Shown: positions 43,301 to 51,343, counted from the stretch's first letter. The stretch is DNA of 64,000 bases from Acrocarpospora phusangensis (GCF_016862995.1 NZ_BOOA01000016.1:1-64000), one strand, 5' to 3'. The notes: generated by a model not told the origin, from the letters alone. Numbers and translations: made by a program.

Positions 43301-43693
43301 GAGGCGGCTGGTCAGCCCGGGTATGTCGGAACACGAGTCCCCCGACCGCGGGCTCTTGATGTACTGGCGGCGCCCGTCGCCGAGGAGCACCTTGCTGGCG
43401 TCCCTGTCGAACTCCAGGGGAATGATCGGAATACCGCGTTCCGTGGCCTCGCGCACCTCGGCCCGGATGAACTCCGGGTCTTCGGTGGCCTCCTTCGTCG
43501 CCACCAGGAGGAGCACCTTGACCTCGCTGATGGCGTCGCGCAGATGGGCCAGCCACTCGACACCGCCGGGAATGTCCTCGCGGTCGACGAACACCGCGCT
43601 GTGGTAGCCCAGGTCCTGCCGGAGCACCGCGACGACCTCGTCACAGATGCCGGGAGCTTTCCGGCTGTAGCTCACGAAGATCTCGTAAGACAC
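40358..43693 (-). CDS. TIR - STAND P-loop NTPase - helical repeat - Nudix-like protein (predicted immune sensor/effector)
   Basis: 1111 residues. TIR domain about 1-125: EIFVSYSRK (4-12), VFVDREDIPGG (34-44) and Glu79 in the position of the catalytic glutamate of NAD-cleaving TIRs. NACHT/STAND-type NTPase about 150-430: Walker A GPAGSGKT (182-189), Walker B LFIVDGLDQ (250-258), sensor-like TCRDDVW. Residues about 450-860 are helical HEAT-like repeats. The C-terminal about 930-1100 is Nudix-like (VVHAVILTSDRQVVLAQRS, then ARRGFREEFG with Glu1012/1013). It lies 13 bases downstream of the SLATT-like membrane gene with GAGGAGA as ribosome site. Lower GC than neighbours suggests transfer. Defence function is inferred. 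Confidence 0.85.
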   Translation of the reverse strand: MSYEIFVSYSRKAPGICDEVVAVLRQDLGYHSAVFVDREDIPGGVEWLAHLRDAISEVKVLLLVATKEATEDPEFIRAEVREATERGIPIIPLEFDRDASKVLLGDGRRQYIKSPRSGDSCSDIPGLTSRLRRALTHRTHERLRERHAEATAWAARNIRHPSFWADSWRGYVNDSGPTAIIGPAGSGKTVIAAHHVQYAQHDQDLSCVLLHSDEVEEGLDRLAANLVSDNSEVLRQRLRTLAEHYGRRVLFIVDGLDQVQLAQDPKRTATVELLAFLDSAGGLIVTCRDDVWESTYAGHVATEVVTVTELDVERVVSHLPSARDNSLMRTPLFLDLAISRAARWRTIPDTDVDFFHRLFADIQDEGGGIPDSSGSRKQALLRVLALEQIRNLTYEIPLTTIANASRLGPAQLREAVNGLKRDRLLVERLSSGRVRTIRLAHDLLDCFSMADVVRRGPDRDGTARELCRRCEHECGWAVLSMLIRLGDDALRRALFDEFLRVLDEKRFGDTRMAQAWAVTYVLREQVSTVLPLVVEALRGERVASLRPDGSGGRGSELGVTLTQEAASSVASAFLALTTGDPRDSPHVVPVLERCLHRWDLKGRFIEALARYNTAEVERILVTFGTRTLETRDDLECLRYLAQGLARLEKTPELLGLLERIAADEDVDPVTRRRAYHALARLDGRAEPVRDEEEIIYGLRIDDDRGSYSDWDVVREYATYVHDQATIGRRSFSPAICRALIGSLLHEHVYVRIPAAGALGCFDDPMARDALLDQLLRDVLPTEIREASLDALKRQFDRIHDHEARQAFRFSLLYAAKTALERGSERVAADLVELATATPQWIVTPGALEATAPDGGQVHLSVDVSDGPGVSSFVQDRLAALGHIPTGPDLETKYRFAALRGGGAVEASLVPTTWSASNRFHRAVQQDPAWISHRPDGSWLLPLPFGEDVLPGVAVVHAVILTSDRQVVLAQRSDKVGYSPLHWSASFEEQLNERDFSREENPFLHAARRGFREEFGCEVEERQAIPLTTLMQIDLLNLGVVVLLLPDLTGAQIHEHWRSRAKDDWEARDVRWLPVDALLDGVGREPFTPLHCTSELRCQALARWLRRDPAGE

Positions 43694-43706
43694 AGGTCTC
43701 CTCGAC

Positions 43707-44948
43707 TCAGACGGTGGCCTCGAACTCCGGCCTGTTCACGAGCATCACCCAGCGCATCAGCTCCTGGGTGAGCGTCGTCTCGACATGGATGGCCACCGCC
43801 CGGAACCGCAGTCCCGGGCCCGCCTCGTTGATGAGTCGCCGCAAGGCGTTCTCGTGGCGGAGCAACTCGTCCCGGGTCTGGGTGTAGGAGATCGCGAGCC
43901 GCTGACTGCCGTACAGACCTTGGATCGCCAGCGCGGCGCTGCACAGGGGAGGCATCGTCGCGGAGGTCAGCGCGAGCAGCGCCGTCCCGATGGACGGTGT
44001 GCCCGGCTGCGCCACGGTGGTCAGGACGGTCGCGTACACCGCCGCCGCGATCACGGCGACGAGCACGGCGATCTTGCCGAGCATGTTCAGCACCTTTTCG
44101 ACGCGCGCGCACTTGCCGATCGCCAGGCGGAAGAACAGCACCTGCCTGCGGATCCGATAGTGCAGGTACGTCTGCATCCGCTCGTTGTCGTCGGGCAGGT
44201 CCGGGGGCTTCGTCGCCCAAAGTTCGTCTATCCAGAGCCGGTCGCCCCGAATGTCGTCACGGTTGGCCGGCGCGGCGAAGCGTTCGAGTTCGGACACGCC
44301 GGCCTGGAAAAGCGTCCCGACACGGGCGTCCCGTACGGCTGTGGCATCGCCGTCGTCCAGCCCGAGGTAAGGGCCGGTCCGCGCCAGCAGCAGATAGTGC
44401 TCGCGCCGGAAGAGTTCGGCTTTCATCCGGCTGGCCACCCACCCGTGTGTCGGCCGCCGATTACTCCATACCGTCGCGACCAATATCAGCAGCAACAGGG
44501 TCTGCGCCACCGCCAGTCCGATAGCGGCCGGGCCGCCTGTGCTGAAAAATATCGCTTGAAGAGCGAGAAACAGCACGGCCAGTACGGGGATGACGGCCAC
44601 TCTAATCCCGGACGCGCGGTAGCGCCCTTGATAGTCAACGGTGTCACCAATTGCCCGCTTCGTCTGGTCGGACTTCGCCTGGATTCCCGCATACGTGGTC
44701 GGTTCCCGTACGGAGGAGGGAATTACGAGGTCCCTGCGTGCGGCGTCATCCGCGCGGCGCCTTCGGCGGTGTAAGTGCTCCCGGAATAGCGGGTAAAGGA
44801 CGTGGAGCGTCAGCAGTATCCAGAGTGCGATCAGGATCGGCAGTATGATCACCACGAAAGTGATCCTCGAGATAGCGGCCCCCGCGATCACCGCGACAAG
44901 TAGCCCGGACACGCCGGCCAGAGACCAGATCAAGAATCTTGACGGCAT
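43707..44948 (-). CDS. SLATT-like multi-pass membrane protein (predicted pore-type effector)
   Basis: 413 residues with three TM hairpins: about 5-55, 115-162 and 293-345. Between them WVASRMKAELFRREHYLLLARTGPY (about 168-192) resembles the opening helix of SLATT/DUF4231 domains, followed later by KVLNMLGKIAVLVAVIAAAVYA and the long helix SQRLAISYTQTRDELLRHENALRRLI, also SLATT-like. SLATT proteins are predicted membrane-disrupting effectors of nucleotide-activated conflict systems. It is the first gene of a two-gene operon with the TIR-STAND-Nudix protein. GGAGG precedes ATG 44948. Base composition is clearly less GC-rich than the flanking genes. Confidence 0.7.
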   Translation of the reverse strand: MPSRFLIWSLAGVSGLLVAVIAGAAISRITFVVIILPILIALWILLTLHVLYPLFREHLHRRRRRADDAARRDLVIPSSVREPTTYAGIQAKSDQTKRAIGDTVDYQGRYRASGIRVAVIPVLAVLFLALQAIFFSTGGPAAIGLAVAQTLLLLILVATVWSNRRPTHGWVASRMKAELFRREHYLLLARTGPYLGLDDGDATAVRDARVGTLFQAGVSELERFAAPANRDDIRGDRLWIDELWATKPPDLPDDNERMQTYLHYRIRRQVLFFRLAIGKCARVEKVLNMLGKIAVLVAVIAAAVYATVLTTVAQPGTPSIGTALLALTSATMPPLCSAALAIQGLYGSQRLAISYTQTRDELLRHENALRRLINEAGPGLRFRAVAIHVETTLTQELMRWVMLVNRPEFEATV

Positions 44949-44978
44949 TCGGCCTCCGGAATAGTTGGGGCACTATGC

Positions 44979-45008
44979 ACAATCAAGGCAGCGCGGATCG
45001 CCTGTCAA
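44979..45008 (-). promoter_or_regulatory. predicted promoter of the SLATT/TIR operon
   Basis: On the minus strand a perfect TTGACA (45008-45003), an 18-base spacer and GATTGT (44984-44979) lie upstream of ATG 44948. This suggests an independent transcript for the defence operon. Confidence 0.55.
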
Positions 45009-45047
45009 CCGATTGGCGGAAATGAAAAGAGCGGTTTGAATCGCGAA

Positions 45048-45076
45048 GAGCCGCTGGGCAGGACGCCCAGCGGCTC
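45048..45076. terminator. perfect 12-bp hairpin after the GH55-like gene
   Basis: GAGCCGCTGGGC (45048-45059) and GCCCAGCGGCTC (45065-45076) with a 5-base loop. It lies beyond the stop of the GH55-like gene (45158) and before the promoter of the SLATT/TIR operon, insulating the two units. Confidence 0.85.
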
Positions 45077-45157
45077 TATGTCACGCCTCGGGTATTTCTC
45101 TGATTCATTGAAGTCCCGATGGGCCGGGTCGGAGACGTCGGCCCACCGGGGTGGGAA

Positions 45158-47053
45158 TTACGGAGCCGGATAGTCCGTGATGTAGATCGGGGCGCCGATC
45201 TTGGTTGTGTCGGCCGCGTCGCCTATGCCGTTGACCACGTGGTCGATGATTCCGGCGCTGAGGTTGACGGTCATGATGTGGTGCAGCTTCACGCCGGGGG
45301 TGGCCGGGACCTCGAAGCCGTTCTCGGTGTGGATCGACGGGTTGTTCTGGTTGAAGACGTAGACGCCGCCGCCGTAGAGGTTGTGCCTCTTCACGTGGTT
45401 GCCGACCTTGTAGCCGGCGTAGCCCTCGACGGTGCCGTTCATCCAGTCGGCCTGGGTCGGCGGGTCGTACGGCAGTTCGTTCTGGTAGAGGATCGTGGTG
45501 CCGTCCTCGCCGTTCCAGACGGTGTTGTAGCGCTGGAAGTGCTCGACGAACAGGCCGGTCGCGGTCACGCGGTCGCCGTTGATGATCGCGCCGGTGCGGC
45601 CGGTGTTGGTGTTCCAGCGCTGGGTGTCGGTGAAGCCCTCGACGCCGTGGTCGGCGCGCCACACCCAGGTGTGGTCGATGAGCACGTTGTCGCTGTTGAC
45701 CTCGAGCGCGGTCTCGGTCTTGCCGATGTGCGGCCCGCCGACGCGGAAGTACACGTCGGAGAGGGTCGTCGGGTTGTTGGAACCGTGGCCCTTGTCATGG
45801 CCGTGGCCGTGGCCGTGCCGCTGCTTGCCCACCTTGAGCAGGACGGGCGACTTCTTGAGACCCGCGTCGATGGTGACGCCGGCGACGACGACGCCGGGCA
45901 CGTCGGCCACCTCGAGCGGGGTCGAGCCGTTGACCGCGGTGAGCGTGGCGTGCCCGATGCCGAGCACGACCGTGTTCGCGCGCTTGACCTCGATGCTGCG
46001 GGCGATGTCGTACACGCCGGGGGTGAGCAGGAGGTTCTTGCCGCGGGCGAGCTGGTTGTTGATGGTCTGCACCGAGTCCGACGGCTTCGCCACGAAGAAC
46101 TCGTGGATCGGCAGCGTACGGCCCGGGGTCAGGCCGTCGGCCCAGGTGATGCCGCGGGTGCCCCTGCGGGCCTCGGGCACGCGGACGTTGTACCTGCCCT
46201 GCGCGTCGACGTACAGGAAGGGCTTCTCCCGGCTGAGGGGAGTGGTCTCCAGGGTGGTGTACGGCGGGCTCGGGAACGCCGAGTCGTCCGGCGCGCCGAC
46301 GACGCCCGCGAAGACCTGGTTCCAGACGGCGTTTGACCAGCCGGCGACCTCGCTGTTGCGGGTCAGCCACTGCTGCTGCGATCCGTTCGTGACGGACGGC
46401 AGCCTGGAGTCGGCGATGAAGCCGCCGCTGGCGTACTGCGGGCCGGCGGTGCAGTAGTCCATCAGCGACAGGTTGCCGCCGCTGATGTTGAGGCGGCGCA
46501 GCGACACCGCCTGGGAGACGGCCCAGAAGTTGGCCGACGCGCGGCAGCCGTCCTGGCCGAGCGCGTTGACGTTGATCGACAGGTTGGACAGGGTGCGCCA
46601 GAAGTTGACGAGGGCGAGGCAGTTGCCGGTCCCGTTGTCCGCCAGGCAGCGGTTGTAGACCTCCACCTTGCCGTTGATGACGACGTCGGCGGGGGAGGCG
46701 CCGAGGCCGGAGACCTCGGTGTAGTAGCCGACCTTGATCTGGAGCGGCTGCTCGGCGGTGCCGTACGTGCCGGGCTTGAAGAGGTACGCGTGGCGCGTGG
46801 TGCCCATCTCGTTGTTGACCTGGGCCGCGTGCGCCGCGTCGAGGGTCGCCTGGATCGTGCTGACGGGCATGCTCGGATCGAAGACGGTGACGTTCGGCCC
46901 GAGGTCGGGGGAGCCGTGGCGGCCTCCCGACGCGGCGGTGGCGGTGCCCGCCGTCATGACGGCGGTCGTCAGCACGACGCCTAACGTGAACGCCCGGCGC
47001 AACCGCGGGCGCCGCCTCGTGACACTCCCGTCGCCGGGAGTCTGGCTCGTCAT
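45158..47053 (-). CDS. secreted right-handed beta-helix protein, GH55 (exo-beta-1,3-glucanase)-like
   Basis: 631-residue precursor from ATG 47053 with a twin-arginine-like basic start (RRRPRLRR) and a signal segment ending TATAA. The body is two beta-helix modules; NVLIDHTWVWRADHG, GAIINGDRVTATGLFVEHFQRYNTVWNGEDGTTILYQNE and the FVAKPSDSVQTINNQL-LLLTPGVY link match proteins related to SacteLam55A-type GH55 laminarinases. A Gly/His-rich insert (HGHGHGHDKGHG) is unusual. A LacI-type operator lies upstream. The enzyme assignment is moderate; actinobacterial relatives are often given misleading names such as adenylyl cyclase. Confidence 0.65.
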   Translation of the reverse strand: MTSQTPGDGSVTRRRPRLRRAFTLGVVLTTAVMTAGTATAASGGRHGSPDLGPNVTVFDPSMPVSTIQATLDAAHAAQVNNEMGTTRHAYLFKPGTYGTAEQPLQIKVGYYTEVSGLGASPADVVINGKVEVYNRCLADNGTGNCLALVNFWRTLSNLSINVNALGQDGCRASANFWAVSQAVSLRRLNISGGNLSLMDYCTAGPQYASGGFIADSRLPSVTNGSQQQWLTRNSEVAGWSNAVWNQVFAGVVGAPDDSAFPSPPYTTLETTPLSREKPFLYVDAQGRYNVRVPEARRGTRGITWADGLTPGRTLPIHEFFVAKPSDSVQTINNQLARGKNLLLTPGVYDIARSIEVKRANTVVLGIGHATLTAVNGSTPLEVADVPGVVVAGVTIDAGLKKSPVLLKVGKQRHGHGHGHDKGHGSNNPTTLSDVYFRVGGPHIGKTETALEVNSDNVLIDHTWVWRADHGVEGFTDTQRWNTNTGRTGAIINGDRVTATGLFVEHFQRYNTVWNGEDGTTILYQNELPYDPPTQADWMNGTVEGYAGYKVGNHVKRHNLYGGGVYVFNQNNPSIHTENGFEVPATPGVKLHHIMTVNLSAGIIDHVVNGIGDAADTTKIGAPIYITDYPAP

Positions 47054-47098
47054 ACAGTTCGTCCTTTCCGCCGTGTGCACGGCGTTGAACACGGATCG

Positions 47099-47112
47099 TG
47101 AGAGCGCTCTCT
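47099..47112. promoter_or_regulatory. LacI-family-type operator TGAGAGCGCTCTCT
   Basis: GAGAGCGCTCTC (47100-47111) is a perfect 12-bp palindrome with the AGCGCT core used by CebR-like LacI regulators of cellulose and glucan genes in actinomycetes (CebR consensus TGGGAGCGCTCCCA). It sits 46 bases upstream of the GH55-like start, consistent with induction by an oligosaccharide. Confidence 0.75.
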
Positions 47113-47255
47113 CGTGACCTGGTAAAACTTGGTTCAAGGATTGAAGTATTGTCAGACGTTTCTACCGCGTTAACTGGCCGCCGCACAAGAGCCGACCGGC
47201 GCCGCCGCCGTGTGGCTTGGTGGAAGATCGGTTGGTTTGGGTTACTGTGCCGCTT

Positions 47256-48179
47256 ATGGCATTGAATCCCCAGGCTGCCGCGTATCTGAAGCTGTTCCCC
47301 GCCGACATGAGCGCCGATCTGGCGACGATCACCGATGACGAGATCCGGCAGCTGCGCACGATGGACGCGATGGCGGCGCAGCGGGGCGCGCCCGCGCCCA
47401 TGGCGGCCGTGCGCGACGACGAGGAGACCGGGGTCCCCGTCCGGATCTACCGCCCGGCCGGGGACGCCGGGCCGTCGCCGGTGGCGGTCTACTACCACGG
47501 CGGCGGCTGGGTGTACGGCAGTGTCGAGCGCAACGACCCCCTCGCCCGGGACCTGGCGGCGCGGACCGGGGCCGTGGTCGTCTCCGTGGACTACCGGCTG
47601 GCCCCCGAGCACCGGTTCCCCGCGGCGGCGGACGACGCCTGGACGGTCCTGGCCGACGTGTTCGAGCGGCCGGAACGCTACGGCGCGGACCCGTCGAGGG
47701 TCGCGGTCGTGGGGGACAGCGCGGGCGGGAACCTGGCGGCCGTGGTGGCCTGGCAGGCCAGGGACGCCGGCTACCGGCTGGCCCACCAGCTGCTCGTCTA
47801 CCCGGTCGTGGACGTCGCCATGGACACCCCCAGCTACCGCGCGTACGCCTCCGGCTTCGGCCTCGGCGCCGATGAGATGGCCTGGTTCGTCAAGAAGTAC
47901 GCCGGCGGAGCGGACCCGTCCGACCCGAGACTGGCGCCGCTGAGGCTGGCGGACATGTCCGGCCTGGCCCCGGCGACCGTGATCACCGCGGAGTGCGACC
48001 CCCTCTGCGACGAGGGAGCCGCCTACGCGGACGCGCTGCGCGGCGCGGGCGTGCCGGTCGGCTACCGCTGCTACGAGGGCAGCCTGCACGGCTTCTACGG
48101 CCTGCCCGGCTTCTTCGACCAGGCCGGCGAGGCCCGCGACTACGCCGCCGCCCGCCTCCGCGAGGCCTTCACCGGCTGA
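47256..48179 (+). CDS. alpha/beta hydrolase, hormone-sensitive-lipase family esterase
   Basis: 307 residues from ATG 47256. Oxyanion motif HGGGW (81-85), nucleophile Ser155 in GDSAGGN, Asp in AECDPLCDE and His in SLHGFYG complete the HSL-type triad. TACTGT (47243-47248) ends seven bases before the ATG, so the mRNA may be leaderless. No signal peptide. Hydrolyses short- to medium-chain esters. Confidence 0.92.
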   Translation: MALNPQAAAYLKLFPADMSADLATITDDEIRQLRTMDAMAAQRGAPAPMAAVRDDEETGVPVRIYRPAGDAGPSPVAVYYHGGGWVYGSVERNDPLARDLAARTGAVVVSVDYRLAPEHRFPAAADDAWTVLADVFERPERYGADPSRVAVVGDSAGGNLAAVVAWQARDAGYRLAHQLLVYPVVDVAMDTPSYRAYASGFGLGADEMAWFVKKYAGGADPSDPRLAPLRLADMSGLAPATVITAECDPLCDEGAAYADALRGAGVPVGYRCYEGSLHGFYGLPGFFDQAGEARDYAAARLREAFTG

Positions 48180-48190
48180 CCGGGGCCGCG

Positions 48191-49372
48191 TCAGAAGCTG
48201 CGGGGCAGGCCCAGCACCTGGGTGGCGACGAAGTTGAGGAGGAGTTCCTCGGTGACGGGCGCGACCTTGCCGATGCGGGCCTCGGTGAGGAGGCGGGCGA
48301 CCGGGTACTCCAGCGAGTACGCCATGCCGCCGTGGGTCTGGAAGGCCGCGTCGGCCGCCTCCCACGCCGCCTGGGAGGCCGTGAGCTTGCCGATGTTGGC
48401 CTCGGCGGCGCACGGCAGGCCCTGGTCGAACAGCCAGGCGGCCTTGTACAGCATGAGCCTGGCCAGCTCGATCTTGGCCTTCACCTGGGCCAGCGGGAAC
48501 GCGATCGCCTGGTTGGCGCCGATCGGGCGGCCGAAGACCTCGCGCTCCTTGGCGTACGCGACGGCCAGCCGCAGCGCCACCTCGGCGCCGCCGATGGCGG
48601 AGGCGCCCAGGAGGATGCGCTCGGGGTTGAGGATGTCCCACAGGACGGCCGCGCCGCCGTGGACCTCGCCGAGGACGGAACTGGCGGGCACGCGCAGGTC
48701 GTCGAAGAAGACCATGTTGGACGGCGTGGTGTTGGCGCCCAGCTTCGGGATGGGGCGGTAACTCAGCTGGCCGGCGGCCACGGCGGCCGGCACGTCGACC
48801 AGGAAGACGGTCAGGCCGCTGGTGCGGGGCTTGGCCTCGGCGGCGGGAATGGTCCGCGTGACCAGGAGCATCCGGCCGGCCCGCTGCACCCCGGTGATCC
48901 AGATCTTCTGGCCGTTGATCACGAACTCGGAGCCGTCCGCGCGGGCGGAGGTGGCGATGGCCAGCGCGTTGGAGCCCGCGTCCGGTTCGGTCAGCGCGAA
49001 GCAGGTCTCCATCTCGCCGGTGGCCAGCTTGGGCAGCAGTTCCGCGCGCTGGGCGGGGCTGCCGTGCCGGGACAGGGTGAGGGCGCCGAAACCGGGCGTC
49101 AGCACGTACGTGAATGCGGAGCCCCCGGCCGAGCCGCCCGCCGCCAGCGTCTCGGTGGCCACGGCCAGTTCGAGCAGGCCCTGGCCGCCGCCGCCGTACT
49201 CCTCCGGGACGGCCAGGCCGAGCCAGCCGCCCTTGGCCAGCTCGGCCCAGACCTCCTCCGGCCAGCGCTTCTCGGCCTCGCACCGCTGCCAGTAGTCCAT
49301 GTCGTAGTGCGCGCAGATGGCCGCGATCCCGGCCTGGACGGCTTGGGCGCTCTCCGGAAGCGTGAAGTCCAT
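48191..49372 (-). CDS. acyl-CoA dehydrogenase
   Basis: 393-residue FAD flavoenzyme from ATG 49372. Conserved blocks CFALTEPDAGSN, FVINGQKIWITG, and the C-terminal QTHGGMAYSLEYPVARLLTEARIGKV are present. The catalytic base position, normally Glu-Gly near the end, aligns with the GMAY/EYP region or elsewhere and cannot be fixed by eye. Oxidises acyl-CoA or a related thioester to the enoyl form. Convergent with the esterase. Confidence 0.92.
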   Translation of the reverse strand: MDFTLPESAQAVQAGIAAICAHYDMDYWQRCEAEKRWPEEVWAELAKGGWLGLAVPEEYGGGGQGLLELAVATETLAAGGSAGGSAFTYVLTPGFGALTLSRHGSPAQRAELLPKLATGEMETCFALTEPDAGSNALAIATSARADGSEFVINGQKIWITGVQRAGRMLLVTRTIPAAEAKPRTSGLTVFLVDVPAAVAAGQLSYRPIPKLGANTTPSNMVFFDDLRVPASSVLGEVHGGAAVLWDILNPERILLGASAIGGAEVALRLAVAYAKEREVFGRPIGANQAIAFPLAQVKAKIELARLMLYKAAWLFDQGLPCAAEANIGKLTASQAAWEAADAAFQTHGGMAYSLEYPVARLLTEARIGKVAPVTEELLLNFVATQVLGLPRSF

Positions 49373-49399
49373 GGCGGGCAATACTAGAAGAAGGTTCGG

Positions 49400-49999
49400 T
49401 CAGACTCCAGTCCGGCGGGGGCGGCGGGCGTGATAGACGAACGCCGGGGGCAGGTTGCGCCACACCGTCCGGCCGAGCACGACCTCCTCGAAGTTGTCCA
49501 CCAGGGCCTTCCTGATCCGCACCGCCGGGGGCAGCCGCCGCGCGTGCACGTACGCGAACATGGTGAAAGCGGCCTCCGGCTTCATGGCCGTCAGCACGCC
49601 GTCCAGCAGGGCCCGCTGGGTGCCCGCCCCGAAGGCCGCCCACGGCAGCCCGCTGATGATCACGTCGGCCTGCCCGGCGTGCCGGGCGTCCAGCAGCTCG
49701 GGGAGCTTGGTGGCGTCGTCCACGATCACCTCCACTCCCGGGTGGCTGCGGGACAGATGACCGGCCAGGGAGGGATTGATCTCCACCGCCAGGTGCCGGC
49801 CCCGCCCGCCGAGCCGGCGCTGGATCTCGGCGGTGAACGAGCCCGTCCCGGGACCCAGCTCCACCACCACCGGGTCGCCGTCCTCGGGGATCGGGACGGT
49901 GATCGCGGCGGCCAGCCGCCGCGAGCTGGGGGCGATGGCGCCGATCGACGCGGGAGAGCGCATGAACTGCCCGAAGAAGAGCGCTGGTTCGTTAGCCAT
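49400..49999 (-). CDS. SAM-dependent methyltransferase (phospholipid N-methyltransferase-like)
   Basis: 199 residues. N-terminal FFGQFMRSPASIGAIAPSSRRLA and motif I VVVELGPGTGSFT are the signature of PmtA/rRNA-dimethylase-like methyltransferases, with motif II LAVEINP and motif IV DVIISGLPWAAF. Likely methylates phosphatidylethanolamine or a related lipid at the membrane. Divergent from the histidine kinase gene. Confidence 0.83.
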   Translation of the reverse strand: MANEPALFFGQFMRSPASIGAIAPSSRRLAAAITVPIPEDGDPVVVELGPGTGSFTAEIQRRLGGRGRHLAVEINPSLAGHLSRSHPGVEVIVDDATKLPELLDARHAGQADVIISGLPWAAFGAGTQRALLDGVLTAMKPEAAFTMFAYVHARRLPPAVRIRKALVDNFEEVVLGRTVWRNLPPAFVYHARRPRRTGV

Positions 50000-50140
50000 G
50001 GCCGCACGTTAAAGGGTGCGGGGCACCGGCGGAAACATGCGAGCGGCCACACTGACCGGCCACTTGAAGGACCCAGGTCCTCCCCAGGGCGTAGCGCGGC
50101 GGGAAACCACGGCACTGACCGGGGCCGATACCGTTCTGTC

Positions 50141-51343
50141 ATGCGCTGGCGTGGTTTTGCCCCGGATCTACTTCTGGCCGGGGAGGAGCGGGCTCCGCTG
50201 CTGGACGCTCTGCTGGCCGGCCTCGGGGTCGCCTTCGCCGTGCTGGGCACCTGGACGAGCTGGCCGGACGCGCGCGTGCAGGAGTGGGCGATCGGGCTGC
50301 TCGCGGTCCTGTCCGGGCTGGCGCTCGGCGTGGTCCGCTGGCGGCCGGGCGCGGTCCTGCTGCTGGAGAGCGCCGCCCTGCTGCTCGCCGCCGCAGTCGC
50401 GCCCGAGACCGCCGCCAGCCTGCAGGTGCTGCTCTTCATCGCGCTCGGCGTCTACGCCAGCCACGTCACCTGGCGCAGGCTGCTCGCCGGGTACGCGCTC
50501 TGCTGCCTGATCACCGCCGTCACCGCGATGGGCGCCGGCTCGCCGGTGACGTACTGGTGGCTGCCCGTGCTCGGCACCATGGTCGCCGCCCCGGCCGCCA
50601 TCGGCGCCTTCTTCCGGGTACGGCGCACCGCCGCCAGGCGCGAGGTCGAGTTGGCCGAGGAGCGCGCCCGCTCCGACCGCCTGGCCGAGCGGGAGCGCAT
50701 CGCCCGCGAGGTCCACGACATCGTCGCCCACCACGTCGGCGCCATGGTCCTGCGCGCCGGCGCGGCCGAGTACGCGGGCGCCGGCGGCCCCGCGGCCGAA
50801 GCCCTGGCCGACATCCGCGCCACCGGCCACCAGGTCCTGGAGGACCTGCGCGGCCTGCTGACCGTGCTGCGCGCCCCCGGCGCGGAACTCCCGGTCGGCG
50901 ACCCGGAGGACGTGATGCGCGACGCCGCCGCCCGCGTGGCCGGGGCCGGCCTGGACGTGGCGCTGGAGATCGCCCCCGAGGTCGCCGTGGCCCCCCTGGT
51001 GGCCCGCGCCTCGGCCGCCAGGATCGTCCAGGAGGGACTCACCAACGTGCTCAAACACGCCGGGCCCGGCGCGCCCGCCCGGGTGCGGGTGGCGGTCACC
51101 GAACACGAGCTCACCGTGGAGGTGCGCAACGAGGCGGGCGGCGCGGCGAGCCCGCCGCGGCTGCCCTCCTCGGGGCAGGGCATCCCCGGCATGCGGGAAC
51201 GCGCCCACGCCCTGGGCGGCCGGCTCACCGCGGGCCCGCTGCCCGACGGCGGCTGGCGGCTCGCGGCGGCCTTCGCGCTGCCCGAGGCGGGCCCCGGCTG
51301 GGACTGCGCGGTCACCCGCCTCGCCAAGGGCGGCCCCCGGTGA
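50141..51343 (+). CDS. NarL-type sensor histidine kinase
   Basis: 400 residues from ATG 50141. Four to five N-terminal TM helices (about 20-165) form a membrane sensor, then a coiled linker, the HisKA_3 dimerisation helix RERIAREVHDIVAHHV with phospho-acceptor His192, and an HATPase domain (N box LTNVLKHA, G box GQGIPGMRERA). It is coupled by GTGA overlap to its response regulator. Signal unknown. TACCGT just upstream suggests a leaderless transcript. Confidence 0.93.
   Translation: MRWRGFAPDLLLAGEERAPLLDALLAGLGVAFAVLGTWTSWPDARVQEWAIGLLAVLSGLALGVVRWRPGAVLLLESAALLLAAAVAPETAASLQVLLFIALGVYASHVTWRRLLAGYALCCLITAVTAMGAGSPVTYWWLPVLGTMVAAPAAIGAFFRVRRTAARREVELAEERARSDRLAERERIAREVHDIVAHHVGAMVLRAGAAEYAGAGGPAAEALADIRATGHQVLEDLRGLLTVLRAPGAELPVGDPEDVMRDAAARVAGAGLDVALEIAPEVAVAPLVARASAARIVQEGLTNVLKHAGPGAPARVRVAVTEHELTVEVRNEAGGAASPPRLPSSGQGIPGMRERAHALGGRLTAGPLPDGGWRLAAAFALPEAGPGWDCAVTRLAKGGPR

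Noticed and set aside
41048-43771. A 907-codon plus-strand frame opposite the TIR-STAND-Nudix gene
   Set aside because: No domains, shadow composition. The minus-strand protein has clear TIR and P-loop motifs.
45795-49643. A 1282-codon minus-strand open frame across the GH55-like, esterase and acyl-CoA dehydrogenase genes
   Set aside because: It is rich in Arg, Gly, Pro and Ala without domain structure and overlaps three recognisable genes in other frames.
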